Source: Pseudarthrobacter phenanthrenivorans Sphe3 (lineage in GTDB: Bacteria; Actinomycetota; Actinomycetes; Actinomycetales; Micrococcaceae). Taken from it: a stretch of 64,000 nt of DNA. Each line of letters begins with the position of its first letter. Position 1 is the stretch's first letter. This document shows positions 34,227 to 43,749 of this stretch, piece by piece. The position numbers were made by a program, and so were the translations under genes. The notes under the pieces are model-generated. The model ran no database searches, had not been told where the DNA came from, and saw nothing but the letters and a program-made list of their open reading frames with translations. The stretch is taken from NCBI RefSeq assembly GCF_000189535.1, contig NC_015145.1:2294001-2358000 (forward strand). Direction: 5' to 3'.

Positions 34227-35527
34227 CATCCGGTTCCGCCACTCCTGACCCCGTAGACCCTGTCTTCATCTCGTACCGCCAGAACGATGGCACGGATGTT
34301 GCTGCGGAGCTCGCCTGGCTCTTCCGCGCCGCCGGCATCCCTGTCTGGCGGGACCGAGACGATCTGCCCCCAGGCGACACCGAGGCGCGACTCAAGCAAG
34401 CGATAGCGGTCGGCATCTCCGGCGGCGTTCTCGTGACGACACCAGACGTGGTGAACAGCAGAGTCGTGAAGACGCTGGAAGCACCCCAACTCCTCGACCT
34501 ACATGCCGACCACGAAGTGTTTGCACTCGGCATCACCAACTCGGTGAAGACAGAAGACGGCGGAACAGATTACAACGCTCCCGACCGTCTTCTGGAACTT
34601 CGTCCCGGCACCTTGAGCGGTGTAGATCAGCAGCCCGCTGAACGCAACGGTCTGCTCGCATTGATCCGTGGTTTCGTCTGGCACCGAATCGCGTCTCTTC
34701 GCGAGCGAATCGAGGTAACCGACCAAACGTTCCATCTGAGCCTCCAGACTCGAAACACGCCACAGGTCTATGACCGGACCGGCGACGAACTGGACATCCG
34801 GCTCCGACCCTCTGTTCATGAGCGGCTTCCGAGCGTCGGCGGACTCCAAGACCTCAAGGACACCATCGGTCTCCTCCCCGATGCAGTGACCCGTTCTGGG
34901 GCACATCGCCTACGTGTCGCTGGAGGGGCTCATCTCTCCGTGGCCTTCGCAGTCGGGGCTGCCCTGCCATCGTCTCGTATCGGACACATGGACGTGATTG
35001 ACCAACAGGGCGCCACTTGGGCGAGCGATGGTGAAGCGCGGTTCATCGCCCAACCACAAGTACAAGTCGCAGGAGAGGGGCGAAGTCCTTCGGCGATCAC
35101 AGCCGGCCGGCCCTCCGTAGCCGTCTATGTCGATCTCCTGCCGCAACGCAGCGACACCGCCTTCGTTCGGTACATCGAAGCCCACGAACCGTTTCTCGCG
35201 GCTTGGCGTCATCTCACAAGTGCGAGCGGCACGCTACTCGACCCCTCTGATGCAGGCCTGATCGCCGCCGACGTTGCCGCGCACATTCGTGCCCTGTCGA
35301 ACGACAACTCCAACGCCGAGGTGCACCTCCTGCTACGGTGCCCGTTCCCACTTGCGCTGCTCATCGGGAGGCTCACCAATACCCTGCGCGTGGTCGTCCA
35401 CGAGTGGGATGACTCCGATCCCATCACTGGTGAAGATCACCGCGCAAGGTACGTGCCTACCCTTCGTGTACGTACGTCTGCAAGCGCAGGGGTGATCGAA
35501 GAGGTGCTTCTCCCGGATGCGTGTTGA
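34223..35527 (+). CDS. CBASS effector: TIR-SAVED NADase
   Basis: 434 residues. The N-terminal TIR domain (about 12-140) begins PVFISYRQNDG, continues IPVWRDRDDLPPGD, and carries Glu86 in VVKTLEAPQL at the position expected for the NAD-cleaving glutamate. The C-terminal half (about 215-430) is a SAVED sensor: SVAFAVGAALPSSRIG, AVYVDLLPQR and EVHLLLRCPFPLALLIGRL are typical. A characterised TIR-SAVED from Microbacterium assembles into filaments on binding cyclic tri-adenylate and destroys NAD, killing the infected cell. Last gene of the five-gene overlapping operon. Confidence 0.93.
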   Translation: MTSGSATPDPVDPVFISYRQNDGTDVAAELAWLFRAAGIPVWRDRDDLPPGDTEARLKQAIAVGISGGVLVTTPDVVNSRVVKTLEAPQLLDLHADHEVFALGITNSVKTEDGGTDYNAPDRLLELRPGTLSGVDQQPAERNGLLALIRGFVWHRIASLRERIEVTDQTFHLSLQTRNTPQVYDRTGDELDIRLRPSVHERLPSVGGLQDLKDTIGLLPDAVTRSGAHRLRVAGGAHLSVAFAVGAALPSSRIGHMDVIDQQGATWASDGEARFIAQPQVQVAGEGRSPSAITAGRPSVAVYVDLLPQRSDTAFVRYIEAHEPFLAAWRHLTSASGTLLDPSDAGLIAADVAAHIRALSNDNSNAEVHLLLRCPFPLALLIGRLTNTLRVVVHEWDDSDPITGEDHRARYVPTLRVRTSASAGVIEEVLLPDAC

Positions 35528-35546
35528 CTACGGCAGTCGGCGCGCT

Positions 35547-38500
35547 TCAGAGTGAGCGCTCGGCGCCATAGCGTCCCTGTGAATGCTGCGGTACTTCGCT
35601 CACCTCAGCGATGAAGCCACGAACTCGATCGAGGGCAGTTCGTGCTCGGGCGGCGTCGATCTTCTGCGCGGCGGACTCGGGCGGGGTGCCGAGGGGTGCG
35701 TCGTCGGTGACGCGGTAGCGGTCGCGGTATGCGGCGATCACGCGTGCGGCCTTGCGCCACGCTGTGGCTCGTCGTCGGTCGGCGGGAGGCGCTCCAAGGG
35801 CGTTCGTCCACGGTGCACTCTCGGTCAGCGCAGCTTCGAGTACGGCGTCGGCACGGGCCTCGATCAGCGCTTCTCGCTCGTCAAGGGCTGCTCGCATCTC
35901 GGCGTCGATGATGCCATGCGCCTGCGGGATGAGGCCGGCGATGAGTCGCGCTGGCTTGCGTGTCCTGCCGGAGCCTGCGGGACGCGCGGTCGCCCGCTCG
36001 ACCCGGTAGTGGAGAACGGCGGCGATGTCGTCGGCGTCGCCGAATCCGCGCGCGGCCACGAGGCGCGGGAGGAGCGCATCGACATTGTGATGGTTGGCTT
36101 CGGCACGGCGGAGTTCAGCCGCGAGCGGGCCGAACGCATCGGACTCGACGGCGCTCTCGGCCTGTTCCGCGGTAAGCCCGGAGCCGCGGACGAGAGCGGC
36201 CCAACGGTCGTGCTGGGCAGCGGCGACGATGGTCTCGTACTCGGCGGCGAGCTGCGCGATGGAGCCCCACTGCTCCTGCTCGGCCACGATGGTCTCGTGC
36301 GCCGAGAGTTCGGCCGCGCTGTGCTGCAGAATGCCGTAGAGCACGCTTCGCGCAGTGGCATGCGGGTCGTCGCCGGGGTGTGGCTGCGCGTGGTCGTCGG
36401 CGCGGTCGAGAGTCACGTAGGCGTGGTTCGAGTGCCGGCCTCGGGTCATCGCGACGTAGAAGGTCTCCCTCGTCGAGGTCGGTTCGACCAGCACGTGCGC
36501 GGTGTCGGTCGTGACGCCTTGGGCGCGGTAGGCGGTGACTGCGTAGCCGAGATCGACATGCTCAGCCACATACGCAGCGGGGAGGACGATGCCGCCGCCG
36601 AACCTGCGCGCGCGCCTGCCAGCCCTGATGGTTCCGTCGTCGCGGATCGAGGTGCCGGTCCCGTAGTCGCGTGCGATGGTGATGGTCCCGTCGTCACCGA
36701 CGGCGGTTACGGTCCAGATGTCGCCGTTGCGCACCCAGTCCCGCCCGGCCAGGGTGCGCAGGCTCCGGTTGTTGAGTCGCGTGATGATGGTGTCGCCGAC
36801 GCCTGCGGCGGTGCCGTCGCGCAGTTCGACTTCGCGGTCGGGGTTCAGCGTCTTGTTGAGGATCAGGTCGGCGCGGGCGCGCCGGTTCAGTGCGGTCACG
36901 TCTTCATGGGTCTCGGCGATCATCACAGACACCAGTCCCGCGTCGCGGTCGGCGCGCCAGGCGTTGTAGGCGGCCTCTGTCATGGCCTCGCCGTCGCCAT
37001 CTGTGATGCGCTCATGGACGAGGTAGGTGTCGATGGCTTGGGTTCGTCCCTGGCGTAGTTCGAGTGAGGCGGTCTTCTCCCAGGCGTGGGTGAAGCGGTG
37101 AACGTCGACAAGTTCGGGGGTGTCGGCTCTGTCTCTGGCGATCATCGCGAACGCGCCGCCGGCGTCTACGGATTGCAGTTGGGCGTAGTCGCCGACCAGG
37201 AGTACCTTCGCGCCCGCGTTCTGGGCGAGGTGGGTGATGCGGTCCAGGGACAGGGTGCCGGCGAGGGAGGCTTCGTCGATGATGACGAGTTGGCCCGCCT
37301 CGAAGGTGGTGCCGTGGAGGAGGTGGTTCTGCCACCACTTCGCCGTGTTCTCCGTCGCGATCCCGAGATCGTCGGCGAGGACCTGGGCTGCGACCGCTGA
37401 CGGCGCCAGCCCGACGACGGACCCGGAGCCATGCTCGGCCTCCCAGGCGCGGCGGAGTGCGTTCATGGCGGTGGTCTTGCCCGCCCCGGCGGGGCCGACG
37501 AGAACATCGAGGAGGCGTCCTGATACCGCGATGCGGGTCAGGGCGTCGGCTTGGTCGTCGCCGAGCACCCGGCCGTCTGCGTCAGGACTGCGCGTGATCG
37601 TCTCAACGGTTGCGAGAGGCACTGTCGGACCGGCCAAGTTCGCCGCTCGTTCGAGGAGTCTGTCCTCGGCCGCGAGCTGGGTCTCGGAGGTGAACACGGT
37701 CGAGCTCTTCGGTCGGAACACCGAGCTGCCGTCGGGCCGGCGGAACACGACCGGAGAGGCTGCGAGTTCAGGCGGAGTCAGCCGGAGCGAGACGAGTTCG
37801 GCGGCGTCGGCGGTCATCGCGACGATGGCTTCCCGGTCTTGCATGGTGGCGAAGCGCCAGCCCATCGTCTGCCGGGATGCCTCGGCCATGAGATTCCATC
37901 GCCGCCAGGTCGAGCGCTTCTCACCGACCACCTCGACGACCGAACGCCCCAACTCGCCAATCACGTCGAGCGGCACGTCATCGGCGCGCAGCAGGAGCGG
38001 CTTGTCGTTGTCGGTGACCTCGCGTGCCCACGTCGTCGCGTCCCGGCCGAGCGTCTTCGTGGCGCGGTCCCGCCACTCGGCGGTCAGGTCAGCCAAGGAT
38101 CGGACCTGCTTCTCTGGGCGGGTCGCGAGTGTGGCTTGGGCTCGCAGTTTGAGGATTGTTGCGTTCGATGGTTGGCGTCCGTGTTGAGCGACGTACTCGT
38201 CGATGAGCCGGTTCTTCTCGGCGTCGATGTGGCGGGCGCGGGTAGAGAACTCTGTGACCAGTTCTTCTGGGACTCCCGTGATCGCCCATGCTGGGTTCCG
38301 GTCACGGCCCATCTCGCGCGCTTCCCAGGAGAGGCCGAAGGTGCGCGTCATGTGGTCGGCGAACACGGCTTCGTGTAGTTCGGAGAGCGCCACGACGGCG
38401 GCGTGCATCGGTCTGCCGTCAAGCGAGCGCCACTTCCCGTCGAGGACGGTCTTGGCCTTGTTGCTGATGACGACGTGCGTGTGGAGGTGGGGGTCGCCGG

Positions 38501-39155
38501 CGCGGGAGTCGAAGTGATCGAATGCGGTCGCGATGAGTCCGGTGACATCGACCTGCGCAACCGCGCCATCTCCGGCGGTTGCGCCCGTGCGGGTGGCTGC
38601 AACCTCGCGTTCCATGAACGCAGCCACCTCCGCAACCGCTCGATGATGCGCCTCCGCGATCAGCGCTTGGACCCCGGCGTCTGCGACCGCCCACAACACT
38701 GACGCGGACTTCGGGATCGAGAAGGTGAAGTCGAAGCCAGCTACCGCGCGTCGTGTGCTCCGGGCAGTCTCCTCGGCAACGATCTGCGCGACGGCCTCGC
38801 CCTTGGCGCCAGGCGTCATCGTCGGTTCGAGGTCGGCGATGCGCGCCTCGATCCGCTCCGCCTGGCTCCTGTAGGTCGGGAAGGAACGACCGAGCGGCTG
38901 GTCGGTGATCGGATCATGGCCAGTCCCCATCAGTAGCTGGAGTTGGTGTTCTGATACTCGGTCGCCCAACTGAATCTCGCCCTTGCCGAGGGCCGCTACG
39001 CCCGCGCCGACCCAGCGGCCGGGCGGGGTGCCTACTTCCATGTAGTAGCGAGTGAGTGGCGTCGAGAGCGGCCTGTTGCCGTCGGCTGCCGCGACGGTCT
39101 TGAGCAGGTACTTATAGCCGTCACCTGCCGACATCACGCGCATCGAAACCGTCAT
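35547..39155 (-). CDS. MobF-family conjugative relaxase-helicase (TraA/TrwC-like)
   Basis: 1,202 residues. TrwC relaxase domain at the N-terminus with the catalytic tyrosine pair Y37-Y38 in TRYYMEVG and the HUH triad in PHLHTHVV near 222; then a RecD-like helicase with GPAGAGKTTAMNAL near 555, LVIIDEASLAG and the late motif YAVTAYRAQGVT with AMTRGR. It nicks DNA at oriT and pilots it into a recipient. ATG 39155 has GGAGGTGAGC directly upstream, better than the open frame to 39239. It converges on the CBASS operon with 19 bases between stops. No other transfer genes are in the window, so the element was mobilisable or is now decayed. Confidence 0.93.
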   Translation of the reverse strand: MTVSMRVMSAGDGYKYLLKTVAAADGNRPLSTPLTRYYMEVGTPPGRWVGAGVAALGKGEIQLGDRVSEHQLQLLMGTGHDPITDQPLGRSFPTYRSQAERIEARIADLEPTMTPGAKGEAVAQIVAEETARSTRRAVAGFDFTFSIPKSASVLWAVADAGVQALIAEAHHRAVAEVAAFMEREVAATRTGATAGDGAVAQVDVTGLIATAFDHFDSRAGDPHLHTHVVISNKAKTVLDGKWRSLDGRPMHAAVVALSELHEAVFADHMTRTFGLSWEAREMGRDRNPAWAITGVPEELVTEFSTRARHIDAEKNRLIDEYVAQHGRQPSNATILKLRAQATLATRPEKQVRSLADLTAEWRDRATKTLGRDATTWAREVTDNDKPLLLRADDVPLDVIGELGRSVVEVVGEKRSTWRRWNLMAEASRQTMGWRFATMQDREAIVAMTADAAELVSLRLTPPELAASPVVFRRPDGSSVFRPKSSTVFTSETQLAAEDRLLERAANLAGPTVPLATVETITRSPDADGRVLGDDQADALTRIAVSGRLLDVLVGPAGAGKTTAMNALRRAWEAEHGSGSVVGLAPSAVAAQVLADDLGIATENTAKWWQNHLLHGTTFEAGQLVIIDEASLAGTLSLDRITHLAQNAGAKVLLVGDYAQLQSVDAGGAFAMIARDRADTPELVDVHRFTHAWEKTASLELRQGRTQAIDTYLVHERITDGDGEAMTEAAYNAWRADRDAGLVSVMIAETHEDVTALNRRARADLILNKTLNPDREVELRDGTAAGVGDTIITRLNNRSLRTLAGRDWVRNGDIWTVTAVGDDGTITIARDYGTGTSIRDDGTIRAGRRARRFGGGIVLPAAYVAEHVDLGYAVTAYRAQGVTTDTAHVLVEPTSTRETFYVAMTRGRHSNHAYVTLDRADDHAQPHPGDDPHATARSVLYGILQHSAAELSAHETIVAEQEQWGSIAQLAAEYETIVAAAQHDRWAALVRGSGLTAEQAESAVESDAFGPLAAELRRAEANHHNVDALLPRLVAARGFGDADDIAAVLHYRVERATARPAGSGRTRKPARLIAGLIPQAHGIIDAEMRAALDEREALIEARADAVLEAALTESAPWTNALGAPPADRRRATAWRKAARVIAAYRDRYRVTDDAPLGTPPESAAQKIDAARARTALDRVRGFIAEVSEVPQHSQGRYGAERSL

Positions 39156-39323
39156 GCTCACCTCCGCTCCTGCCGGGCAGGTGAGCACCCTCACCCGGTG
39201 ACCTCTGCCGCGGTAATGCCCGGCTACCTCGATCTGCAAGACGCGTGTGACCTCGGATGGCGGTCAGAGCGAAGGCCGGAGATGGGGGCGTCGGGCGGTG
39301 TCGCTCGCGTGGCTCGACGGGGC

Positions 39324-39536
39324 CTTGGCCCTTGATCGTGGACACGGTGTCGGTTCGGTTATGCCGCTTCCGCGAGCGTAGCGGAGCGCGCGGCTTCGTA
39401 GGCGTTCGGGCTGATGTTGCCGATCGCGGAGTGGCGCCGGCGAGTGTTGTAGCGGTTCGCCCACCGGAACACGGCCCGGTAGGCGGTGGCCTGGTCCGGG
39501 AACGCTGACCGGCCGGCGAGGAGTTCGCGCTTGACG
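39324..39536 (-). mobile_element. Remnant of an IS3-family element (right end only)
   Basis: About 213 bases identical, as far as I can align by eye, to 41061-41273: the 26-base terminal repeat starting CTTGGCCCTTGATCGTGGAC, then the end of the transposase (codons for the RRRHSAIG and EAARSATLAEAA region on the minus strand). The match stops abruptly after GCGCTTGA, where SDR-like coding sequence begins. Only about 60 transposase residues remain. Confidence 0.85.
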
Positions 39537-40163
39537 TCACCGGGTTCACCGTCGACCTTGGCGACCCGACCGACGCCGGGGACTGGGTGCGCAACGGCGC
39601 TGAGCAGCTCGGTGGTCTCGACCTGATGTACAACAACGCGGCGGGCTTCGGCTTCGCACCCTTCAGCCAGATGAGCTTCGACCTGTGGCGGCACGTCATG
39701 TCGGTCGAGCTCGACCTCGTCTTCCACACGACGACGGCTGCGTGGCCACTGCTCTGCGACGGCGGCGGCTCGCTCATCAACATCGGTTCGTACTCCGCGC
39801 TGCGCGGGATCGAGCCGCTCGCCCAGGTCGCGCACACCACCGCGAAGGGCGGCGTCATCGCGATGACGAAGTCGCTCGCTGCGGAGGGCCCGCTACGGCG
39901 TCCGCGCGAACTCGATCTCGCCTGGCTTCGTCAGCACCCCGGCGACGGACAAGGCGGTGGACGCGGAGGGCAAGGCCTGGCAGGTCGGCAACGCGCTCAT
40001 TCAACGCCCCGGCACCGGCGAGGACATCGCGTACATGGCGCTCTACCTGGCCTCCGACGAGTCCTCTTGGGTGACCGGACAGAACTACAGCGTCGACGGC
40101 GGCGCGACCGCCGGGTGGCGGAACGACAGCGAGACGGACCGACTGGTCGCGAAGAACGGCTGA
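39537..40163 (+). pseudogene. Broken SDR oxidoreductase (no N-terminus, one frameshift)
   Basis: Reading from the IS remnant, the frame shows LDLMYNNAAGF, GGSLINIGSYSALRG and AHTTAKGGVIAMTKSLAAEG, i.e. the active-site half of a short-chain dehydrogenase with the usual tyrosine replaced by H in A-H-T-T-A-K. At about 39,890 the frame must shift to continue with ANSISPGFVSTPATDK and IAYMALYLASDESSWVTGQN to the stop at 40163. The N-terminal cofactor-binding third is gone, cut by the IS end. Confidence 0.85.
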
Positions 40164-40248
40164 CACGCGGGTCGCGGCGCGACCGGTGACGGACGGGAGG
40201 CACGGTGCCAGCTGACACCGTGCCTCCCGTCCGTCGTGGCCACCTCGT

Positions 40249-41007
40249 CTAAATCGCGAGGTACCCGCCGTCGACGGCGAACTGCGAGCCGGTCGCGAAG
40301 GCGGCCGCGTCGGAACCGAGCCACGCGACCATCTCGGCGATGTCGTGAGGCGTGCCGAGTCGGCCGATCGGGTGCTTCGTCAGCAGCGCGTCCTTGAAGC
40401 CGGGGTAGGTCTCCTCCAGCGCGTCTATCATTGGCGTCTGGATCACCCCGGGCAGCACTGCGTTCACGCGGATGCCTTTGTCGGAGTACTCCACCGCGGC
40501 GGCTCGGGTGAGGCCGATGACGCCGTGCTTCGACGTGACGTAGGCGGACTGGTGGGCGATGGCGGCCTGCCCGAGGGACGAGGCGGTGTTGATGATGGAT
40601 CCGCCGCCCTGCGCCAGCATCTGCGGGATCTCGGCCTTCATGCTGATGAACACTCCGGTGAGGTTGACGGCGATCACCTTGTCGAACTGCTCCACCGTGA
40701 CGTCGGCGAGGTCGGGGCCGGTGACCTCGATGCCGGCGTTGTTGTGCGCGATGTCGAGTCGGCCGTAGCGGTCCACCGTGGCCTGGACCAGGTGCTGCAT
40801 CGACGCGAGGTCGGTCACGTCCGCCCGGACGAACGCCACGGCGTCTCCGCCGTCGATGTACTCGAGCGTCCCGTTGCCGGCATCCTCGGACAGGTCGGCG
40901 ACGACGACCCGTGCGCCGCGGTCGACGAGGACCTTCGCGGTCTCGCGCCCGATCCCTCCGCCACCACCGGTGACGAGTGCGACCTTGCCATCGAGCGAGT
41001 TTGACAT
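40249..41007 (-). CDS. SDR-family NAD(P)-dependent oxidoreductase
   Basis: 252 residues, full length for a classical short-chain dehydrogenase. Cofactor motif TGGGGGIG at about 14-21, NNAG, catalytic Ser in NTASSLGQ, YVTSK active site, and C-terminal GSQFAVDGGYLAI. ATG 41007 has a modest purine-rich site upstream. Substrate unknown. It faces the broken SDR and both lie between two direct copies of the same IS3 end, as cargo between IS sequences. Confidence 0.9.
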   Translation of the reverse strand: MSNSLDGKVALVTGGGGGIGRETAKVLVDRGARVVVADLSEDAGNGTLEYIDGGDAVAFVRADVTDLASMQHLVQATVDRYGRLDIAHNNAGIEVTGPDLADVTVEQFDKVIAVNLTGVFISMKAEIPQMLAQGGGSIINTASSLGQAAIAHQSAYVTSKHGVIGLTRAAAVEYSDKGIRVNAVLPGVIQTPMIDALEETYPGFKDALLTKHPIGRLGTPHDIAEMVAWLGSDAAAFATGSQFAVDGGYLAI

Positions 41008-41095
41008 TGTGTGCTTCTTTCTCTCGGGGAGCGGCGTCGGTCGGCGCCGCTCGTTCGGGCCTTGGCCCTTGATCGTGGACACGGTGTCGGTTCGG

Positions 41096-41404
41096 TTATG
41101 CCGCTTCCGCGAGCGTAGCGGAGCGCGCGGCTTCGTAGGCGTTCGGGCTGATGTTGCCGATCGCGGAGTGGCGCCGGCGAGTGTTGTAGCGGTTCGCCCA
41201 CCGGAACACGGCCCGGTAGGCGGTGGCCTGGTCCGGGAACGCTGACCGGCCGGCGAGGAGTTCGCGCTTGAGCGTGGCGTTGAAGCTTTCCGCGAGTGAG
41301 TTGTCGGCACTCGTGCCGACCGCGCCCGTGGACTGGGTCACGCCCAGCTGCTCGCAGAGCGCGGCGTAGGCCTTCGAGGTGTAGGCGCTGCCGTGGATGC
41401 TCTC
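41096..41404 (-). pseudogene. IS3 transposase OrfB, C-terminal part
   Basis: Encodes ESIHGSAYTSKAYAAL, GAVGTSADNSLAESFNATLK (catalytic Glu region) and YNTRRRHSAIGNISPNAYE to the stop at 41096. It continues directly from the N-terminal part ending HSDS at 42808 when the IS110 is removed. Confidence 0.88.
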
Positions 41405-42807
41405 CTAAGTGTCAAGCGGCGTTTCGGTGTTGCCTGGTGTTCGGGACGATGTGCTGGTGGCCGGGGTTGAGGATGAAGTAGACCTCTCGGGCGAGGTATC
41501 GCTTCAGGCAGCGGATGATCTCCATCTTGGAGTGCCCCTCGGCGGTCTTTTTCGCGACGTACGTCTGCGTTCTCGGGTCGAGCCTGATCCGGCTGATGAC
41601 GGCGAGGTGCAGGGCGCGGTTGGCTTGGCGGTCGCCGCCGCGGTTGAGTCGGTGCCGTTGTGTCATTCCGGAGGACGCGGGTAGGGGTGAAGCGCCGCAG
41701 AGCATCGCGAATGCGGCTTCGGATTTCATCCGCTCGGGGTTGTCACCGGCCGTTACGAGGAACTGTCCAGCGACTTCGATGCCGATTCCGACGCGTTCGA
41801 GGAGTTGGGGTGCGAGGGCTTGGACGATGGGGTTGATGAGCTCGTCCAGGTCGGTTATCTCGTCGGTGAGTTCCAGGTAGCGGCGGGCCAGGGACTTCAT
41901 CGAGACCCGGTAGGCGGTGATGGGGTCGGTCGCGTTTGATACGTCCGGCCGCCATGCAGCGAGGGTGCGGATGAGCTGCATCCGGGTCAGGTGGCGGACT
42001 TTGGTCGCGAAGCACCTCCGGCGCGGAGACGATCGACATCCGAAGGAGTTGCAGGGCGCTGCGGCGCTCCCGGACCGCGTGCGCGCGGGTGATGCGCAGC
42101 ACGCGCAGAGCTTCGACGGCGCCGTCCTTGCTTTTTGGGATGCTGGTGCGTCGGCCATGCAGTGCGGCGCGGGCTGCATTGATTGCGTCCAGATCGTCGT
42201 CCTTGCCTTTACGGCGGCGGTCAGACCGGTCGGGCCGGTCGACCTCAAGGATCATGACACCGGCTTTGGCAAGGTGTCGGGTCAGGCCGGCACCATAGGA
42301 TCCGGTGCCCTCGACACCGATCCGGGCCAAGTCACCGAAATCGCCGATCCAGGCGAGCATTGCCCGGTAGCCGGTGCGTGTTGTCGGGAAGCTCTTAGTG
42401 CCCAGCACTGTCTCGCCGGCATCGATGACGGCGGCGACGTGGAGTTCTTTGTGCGTGTCGACGCCGGCGAAGACGGGCGTCGGTGCCTGGTCCGGCTCGC
42501 TGGTTTCGGGCGTTCTGGTCATGTCGTTTTCCTCCGGTCCATCCGATGTGCAAGGGGCACGGCCCCGGGCATCGACCACCGGCGGACAAGACAGTGATGA
42601 GCACACTTGGCGCAGGCTCTCCTTAGGTCACTCCGGCGGCGAGGCCTAGCGCCTCACTGGGTACGCCTGGGGACTGACAGATCCGGGGAAAGACACAGCT
42701 GTCGATCGGAGTGAGGGTCAAGAACCCTGGGCGCACCCGGCACCAGCATCCTGTCGCATCCATCACCCTGCGAGTCAAGGATCCTCAGGGAATACCGGTT
42801 CCGACAG
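41405..42807 (-). mobile_element. IS110-family insertion sequence within the IS3 transposase
   Basis: About 1.4 kb. The interrupted gene shows where it begins and ends: TCTC is present on both sides (41401-41404 and 42808-42811), a four-base shared or duplicated target. No terminal inverted repeats are seen, as expected for IS110. The segment 42,523-42,807 upstream of the transposase is non-coding, the place where IS110 elements keep the bridge RNA. Confidence 0.8.
41412..42522 (-). pseudogene. IS110-family transposase, frameshifted
   Basis: N-terminal RuvC-like DEDD part reads VFAGVDTHKELHVAAVID and RIGVEGTGSYGAGLTRHL from ATG 42522 (GGAGG eight bases upstream). After SAPEVLRDQ near 42,010 the frame must change to continue VRHLTRMQLIRTLAAW and the transposase_20 region GCGASPLPASSG with RGGDRQANRALHLAVI. 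A one-base shift splits the gene; probably inactive. Confidence 0.85.
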
Positions 42808-43459
42808 TCTCACTGTCGGAGTGGAAGATCGCGCCGACCAGCGACCCGCGGTCGCGGTGCGCGGCACGGAGGGCGTCTTCGACGAGTTCGGTGCGCATGT
42901 GGTCGGCGACTTGCCAGCCCGCGAGCTTCCGGGAGCCGAGATCGATGCAGGACGCGAGGTAGAGGTTCGTGCCGTCGGCGATAGGCAGGTAGGTGATGTC
43001 GCCCACGTAGCGGCGGCCGGGGTCGCCGACGGAGAAGTCCCGTCCGATCAGGTCGGGAAAGCGCCTGGCGGACTGGTCCGGGATCGTGGTCTTCACCCGT
43101 CGTCGCAACCGGATCCCCGCGAGACGGTGCTCACGCATTACCCGCGCGACGCGCTTGTGATTCACCCGCTCCGCCACGGGCACACCGTCGTTGAGGTCGG
43201 CGGTGATCCTGGGCGCCCCGTAGGCGCGGTCGCCACCCTGAGCGGGGTCTTGCAGCACCCGGATCCGCGCCGCCAACACCGCGTCGTCTGTCGCCTTCGC
43301 GGCTCGCCGCCCGGCGGAGTCCAGCCAGGCGTAGAACGACGAGCGGGCGACCTCGACGACCTCACACAACCGCTTCACGCCGTAGGCGTCCTTGTGATCC
43401 TCAACAAACTGCAAGCGGTTCACCAGTTCGTCTCCCCAGCGAAATACTTCGCCGCCTGA
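42808..43459 (-). pseudogene. IS3 transposase OrfB, N-terminal part
   Basis: Reads from about VNRLQFVEDHKDAYGVKRLC through DRAYGAPRITADLNDG and DFSVGDPGRRYVGDITYLP (first catalytic Asp) to GAIFHSDS, where the IS110 interrupts it before the second catalytic segment is complete. Confidence 0.88.
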
Positions 43460-43749
43460 CGGAGGATGTCCCGCTCCGTCTCGAGCTTGCGGGCCTCGGC
43501 CTGCAAGGCCGCGAGGTCGGCCTCCAACCGGAGGACCTTCGCCGCCGGCGACTCCGGTCGCCCCGTCGCCCCCGGCGGCGACGCAGCGGCAACCGTGACC
43601 CCGGAGCCGAACTTGTCGACCCACTCTTTCAGCGCACCCCGAGAGATCCCGAGATCCCCGGCGATGCCCTTGAGCGTCGAACCCGGCGTGGACTCATACA
43701 AGTCCACCGCCCGCTGCCGGAACTCGTCCGTGTAGTTCTTCCTAGCCAT
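43420..43749 (-). CDS. IS3 transposase OrfA
   Basis: 109 residues. HTH region YTDEFRQRAVDLYESTPGS with LKGIAGDLGISRGALKEWV, followed by a leucine-zipper-like coiled coil (LRLEADLAALQAEARKLETE). Overlaps OrfB in a different frame, as usual for IS3. Confidence 0.9.
   Translation of the reverse strand: MARKNYTDEFRQRAVDLYESTPGSTLKGIAGDLGISRGALKEWVDKFGSGVTVAAASPPGATGRPESPAAKVLRLEADLAALQAEARKLETERDILRQAAKYFAGETNW

Noticed and set aside
35583..37058. 491-codon plus-strand frame inside the relaxase gene.
   Set aside because: It is the mirror of the helicase region of the relaxase; the minus-strand frame carries all the motifs.
41412..42522. Programmed frameshift in the IS110 transposases.
   Set aside because: IS110 transposases are normally one frame and there is no slippery A-run at the break points; simple mutation or sequence error is more likely.
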